Source: Fimbriiglobus sp. (GTDB taxonomy: Bacteria > Planctomycetota > Planctomycetia > Gemmatales > Gemmataceae). From it: a DNA stretch of 56,592 nucleotides. The position numbers and the translations under genes were made by a program. Where the stretch lies: positions 1 to 56,592 of the forward strand of contig JANYHV010000354.1 of assembly GCA_025362195.1 (NCBI GenBank), in the 5' to 3' direction. Numbering within the stretch: the stretch's first letter is position 1; the number at the start of each line of letters is the position of its first letter. Positions 54,534 to 56,592 of this stretch are shown one piece after another. The notes under the pieces are model-generated. The model made no database searches. It was not told the origin of the DNA and saw only the letters and a list, made by a program, of their open reading frames with translations.

Positions 54534-55298
54534 TTAGGCGTGGACGATTTTGGTCGGGATGCCGTTGGTCTCGATCAGCTTCTTGAAGCGGAGCAGGTCT
54601 TCGCTCACCTGCCGCTGCGGGTTCTCGCCGAAGAGTTTGGCCACGGCCGTGCCGAGTTGGCCGCCCGGCGGGTCGTACTTCAGGTTGACGCGGACCTCGG
54701 TCCCGCCCGGGACGGCGCGGAAGTGGACCGACCCGGCCGAATCCACGTCGGCCCCGGGCAGGGACTTCCAGGCGATGACCCGGCCCGGTTCGTCCCGGGT
54801 GATCTTGGCGTCCCACTCGACCCGCAGGCCGAGCGGCCCCTTGGCCACCCAGTGGGACTCGCCGTCGGTCGTCGTGTCCACGTCGAGGAGGTGCGTCATG
54901 AACCGCGGCAGCCGCTCGAAGTCGCGCCAGAAGTCGTACGTCTCGCGGGCCGACTTCATGACCGTGATCGACGCCTCGACGTGGGTCCCGTGCCCGGCGG
55001 CGATGACGGTGTTCGCGGCGGTCGAGTCCGAGGTGCTGTAGTTCAGCGCCTGGTAGGCCGGGCAGTTGCCACTCAGTCCGCGGTACATCAGGTACCCGCC
55101 GAGGGCCGTCGTCAGGAGCGACGGCTGCTTCTCGGTCAGGCCGTACAGGGCGACCGCGCCGCCGGCGATCAGGGACGCCCACCGCTCCGGGCTGCTGAGG
55201 TTCGTCGGCAGGTCGGGGAGGGCATCGACGGCGCGGGTGAGGGTCGAACCGGGTCCGCCGACGGACTTCGCGGCGGTGGCCAAAAGTGTCGTCGCCAT
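54534..55298 (-). CDS. DUF2892-type membrane domain fused to an SRPBCC/cyclase-dehydrase-like domain, 254 aa
   Basis: The N-terminal part has two membrane-type helices around LIAGGAVALYGLTEKQPSLL and LGGYLMYRGLSGNCPAYQAL; the last carries the small-residue G-x-C-P-x-Y motif of DUF2892/YgaP-type membrane domains. Residues of about 110-245 are an SRPBCC/START-like ligand-binding domain (VEASITVMKSARETYDFWRD, WVAKGPLGLRVEWDAKITRD, and GGTEVRVNLKYDPPGG). Such proteins bind hydrophobic molecules and occur with general-stress genes. The ATG at 55298 has GGAG 5 nt upstream, and a -24/-12 element lies upstream with a 34-nt leader. It is followed after 15 bp by the 58-residue gene. Confidence 0.82.
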   Translation of the reverse strand: MATTLLATAAKSVGGPGSTLTRAVDALPDLPTNLSSPERWASLIAGGAVALYGLTEKQPSLLTTALGGYLMYRGLSGNCPAYQALNYSTSDSTAANTVIAAGHGTHVEASITVMKSARETYDFWRDFERLPRFMTHLLDVDTTTDGESHWVAKGPLGLRVEWDAKITRDEPGRVIAWKSLPGADVDSAGSVHFRAVPGGTEVRVNLKYDPPGGQLGTAVAKLFGENPQRQVSEDLLRFKKLIETNGIPTKIVHA

Positions 55299-55342
55299 GT
55301 CGTCTCCAGTGGGGGAAAATCTCGGGGGCACGGGGCTCCGTC

Positions 55343-55360
55343 GTGCAAGTGCGGTGCCGG
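55343..55360 (-). promoter_or_regulatory. Sigma-54 (-24/-12) promoter of the DUF2892-SRPBCC operon
   Basis: Minus-strand sequence CCGGCACCGCACTTGCAC contains GGCAC and TTGCA with GC at 55345-55346 and GG at 55357-55358 separated by exactly 10 nt. The base before GG is C rather than T. Predicted start near 55333, giving a leader of about 34 nt to the ATG at 55298. Confidence 0.75.
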
Positions 55361-55421
55361 GCGGCGGGCCGGCGGCGGGGAAAGTCGGGCGGGAAATTCT
55401 GGCAGGTTTGCCGGAGAGGCG

Positions 55422-55450
55422 TTGACGGGGGGTTTGGCGGAAGTTATGGA
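55422..55450 (+). promoter_or_regulatory. Tentative sigma-70-type promoter of infC
   Basis: TTGACG at 55422-55427 is followed 17 nt later by TATGGA (55445-55450), overlapping a nearby GGATAATAC. The -35 match is good, the -10 poor. It would place a leader of roughly 130 nt before the infC start. Confidence 0.3.
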
Positions 55451-55534
55451 TAATACGTTAAGGAAGGGTGCAGACCGTCCCGCTCGCGGTCCCGCGAACC
55501 TCCGGCCGGGTGGAGGGTGTCCTGGGATTGGAGC

Positions 55535-55551
55535 GGCCGGACCGTCCGGCC
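55535..55551 (+). promoter_or_regulatory. Hairpin in the infC leader
   Basis: GGCCGGACCGTCCGGCC forms a perfect 7-bp stem around a 3-nt loop, about 24 nt before the Shine-Dalgarno sequence of infC. It could take part in translational feedback, but that is not shown. Confidence 0.4.
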
Positions 55552-55585
55552 CGACCCGTTTCGTGCCTTTGAAAGGAGACCGTCT

Positions 55586-56125
55586 ATCCCCCCGTTCGAC
55601 CGCAATGGCCCGCCGCGTCCGCCGACCGGCCCCCGCATGAATGACCAAATCCGCATCAGCCCGATCCGCCTCATCGGTGCCGAGGGCGAGCAGCACGGCA
55701 TCGTCCCCACGATGCAGGCGATGGAGATGGCCCGCGAACTCGGCATGGACCTCGTCGAGGTGTCCGCGACCGAGCGGCCGCCGGTCTGCAAGATCATCGA
55801 CTACGGTAAGCACAAGTACGCCCAGTCGAAGAAGCAGGGGGCGAAGACCCACCAGCAGAAGCTCAAGGAACTCCGCGTCCGCCCGAAGACCGGCGTCCAC
55901 GACGTGGACACCAAGGTGAACCAGGCCCGCCGGTTCCTCGAAGAGGGCGACAAGGTCCTCATCAAGGTGCAGTTCCGCGGCCGCGAAATGCAGCACATCG
56001 AAGAAGGCCGCCGCATCATCGAGGACATGCTCACGAAGCTCCTCGACTGCTCGAAGATCGAGAAAGCGGCCCAGATGGAGGGCAAGCAGATGTCCGCGCT
56101 GCTCGCCCCGAAGGGCCACAAGTAA
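55586..56125 (+). CDS. infC: Translation initiation factor IF-3, ATC start
   Basis: The protein has both IF-3 domains: IRLIGAEGEQHGIVPTMQAM and VCKIIDYGKHKYAQSKKQ in the N-domain and linker, then TKVNQARRFLEEGDKVLIK and QFRGREMQHIEEG in the C-domain, ending in a basic tail. It binds the 30S subunit and checks the initiator tRNA and start codon. AAAGGAGA (55572-55579) sits 7 nt from an in-frame ATC at 55586, giving 179 residues, like E. coli IF-3 (180). The first in-frame ATG (55637) has no Shine-Dalgarno sequence, and the region between encodes a basic/Pro-rich tail of about 17 residues, as expected before domain 1. Non-AUG starts (AUU in E. coli) are the basis of IF-3 autoregulation. rpmI follows after about 370 bp. 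Confidence 0.9.
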   Translation: MPPFDRNGPPRPPTGPRMNDQIRISPIRLIGAEGEQHGIVPTMQAMEMARELGMDLVEVSATERPPVCKIIDYGKHKYAQSKKQGAKTHQQKLKELRVRPKTGVHDVDTKVNQARRFLEEGDKVLIKVQFRGREMQHIEEGRRIIEDMLTKLLDCSKIEKAAQMEGKQMSALLAPKGHK

Positions 56126-56495
56126 CCGGCGAGCCGGAAGCGTCAGCGCCCGGAGTTCCTGACGCAACGCACCCGCGGAACTGCGGGCGCTGACGCTTTC
56201 GCGGACCTCCGGGCGCTGACGCTTTCGCGGACCTCCGGGCGCTGACGCTTTCGCGGACCTCCGGGCGCTGACGCTTTCGCGGACCTCCGGGCGCTGACGC
56301 TTCCGGCTCGCCTTTGCTTTCGCTTTGCACTTCCCAACCCCGGCGATGCTCTTAGACTAATGACTTCGCGGGTCGCCGTGCGCGGCGGTTCGTTGATGCG
56401 GAGTCGGGGTCCGAAAGCGGGGCACTCTCACCGAGTCGCCTCCCCCTTGTACTCCCCCTTGTTTGCCGTGTCGGCAAGCGTGTGTGAGGTGCCTC
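56126..56495. other. Intergenic region between infC and rpmI
   Basis: The 370-bp region is mostly a palindromic repeat with tandem units (56128-56312). The last about 180 bp, leading to rpmI, holds no gene; a partial inverted repeat (TTGCCGTGTCGGCAA, around 56462-56476) lies just before the rpmI ribosome-binding site and may be regulatory. Confidence 0.5.
56128..56312. repeat. GGCGAGCC-family palindrome with a 26-bp tandem array
   Basis: Outer arms 56128-56155 and 56285-56312 are perfect 28-bp inverted copies (GGCGAGCCGGAAGCGTCAGC start). The inner half of the right arm has expanded into four full 26-bp direct copies (GGGCGCTGACGCTTTCGCGG start, 56185-56288) plus a partial one. Copies are back to back with no unique spacers, so this is not a CRISPR array. 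Confidence 0.9.
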
Positions 56496-56592
56496 ATGGC
56501 CAAGAAGAACAAGACGAGCAAGTCGGTCAAGAAGCGGATCAAAGCGACCGGGGCGGGCAAGCTCAAGCACGCCACCCCCGGCAAGCGGCACT
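56496..56592 (+). CDS. rpmI: 50S ribosomal protein bL35, 3'-truncated by the window edge
   Basis: The 32 visible codons read MAKKNKTSKSVKKRIKATGA then GKLKHATPGKRH, matching the basic N-terminal half of bL35 (compare the family's KRFKKTGSGKIKR-KAGKRH). GAGGTG lies 5 nt before the ATG. Its position after infC fits the conserved infC-rpmI-rplT operon; rplT would lie beyond the window. The 370-bp gap to infC is larger than usual because of the repeat array. Confidence 0.92.
   Translation, partial: MAKKNKTSKSVKKRIKATGAGKLKHATPGKRH

Noticed and set aside
55637-55639. ATG as the infC start
   Set aside because: No Shine-Dalgarno sequence precedes it, and the strong AAAGGAGA lies correctly before the in-frame ATC at 55586.
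56185-56302. CRISPR-like array of 26-bp repeats
   Set aside because: Copies are back to back without unique spacers, and no cas genes are near; it is the expanded arm of a palindromic repeat.

Overview
This 56.6 kb window of G+C-rich chromosome looks like a planctomycete, most probably a Gemmataceae relative. The evidence is a paired DUF1549/DUF1553 and DUF1501 protein, a TIGR03067-like secreted protein, a 3,891-residue secreted TPR protein of the kind typical of planctomycetes, a MoxR/DUF58/von Willebrand operon, several propeller proteins with signal peptides, and palindromic intergenic repeats. I found no rRNA, tRNA, CRISPR array, insertion sequence or phage gene. Both ends cut genes: a glycosyltransferase at the left edge and rpmI (bL35) at the right edge.

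Layout. 1-9.1 kb: a glycosyltransferase end, endonuclease IV, small secreted or hypothetical genes, an ECF sigma factor overlapping a one-pass membrane protein, a low-molecular-weight phosphatase coupled to rpiB, an ArsR-type regulator and a MATE exporter. 9.1-12.8 kb: a UDP-galactopyranose-mutase-like flavoprotein and a polytopic membrane protein. 12.8-21.4 kb (minus strand): MoxR, DUF58, two von Willebrand-type membrane proteins and a coiled-coil membrane protein, with palindromic repeats in three of the four gaps. 21.6-36.1 kb (plus, divergent): the giant TPR/lectin-like protein and a WD40 protein of about 21 blades. 36.3-40.6 kb: DUF1549/1553, DUF1501 and EF-hand proteins. 40.6-47.8 kb: a leucine-rich-repeat membrane protein, a PQQ-propeller membrane protein, an SPFH protein, an FHA-GAF histidine kinase, a PfpI-like protein and an epimerase. 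47.8-51.4 kb: an AsmA/TamB-like protein. 51.4-55.3 kb: a stress-like cluster (152-residue protein, FAD/Rieske oxidoreductase, TIGR03067-like protein, a 58-residue disordered protein, DUF2892-SRPBCC protein). 55.6 kb to the end: infC and rpmI.

The strongest regulatory signal is a set of five -24/-12 (sigma-54) promoter elements with exact GG-N10-GC geometry. They lie before a 73-residue acidic protein, the ArsR-like gene, the 152-residue gene, the TIGR03067-like gene and the DUF2892-SRPBCC/58-residue pair. In three cases the predicted transcript starts only 34-36 nt before a start codon. This suggests a local sigma-54 stress regulon that includes two small, hydrophilic, apparently disordered proteins. 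The second notable point is that infC appears to start at ATC: a strong Shine-Dalgarno sequence sits 7 nt before an in-frame ATC, while the first in-frame ATG has none. All functions are inferred from reading the sequence; no database search was run.
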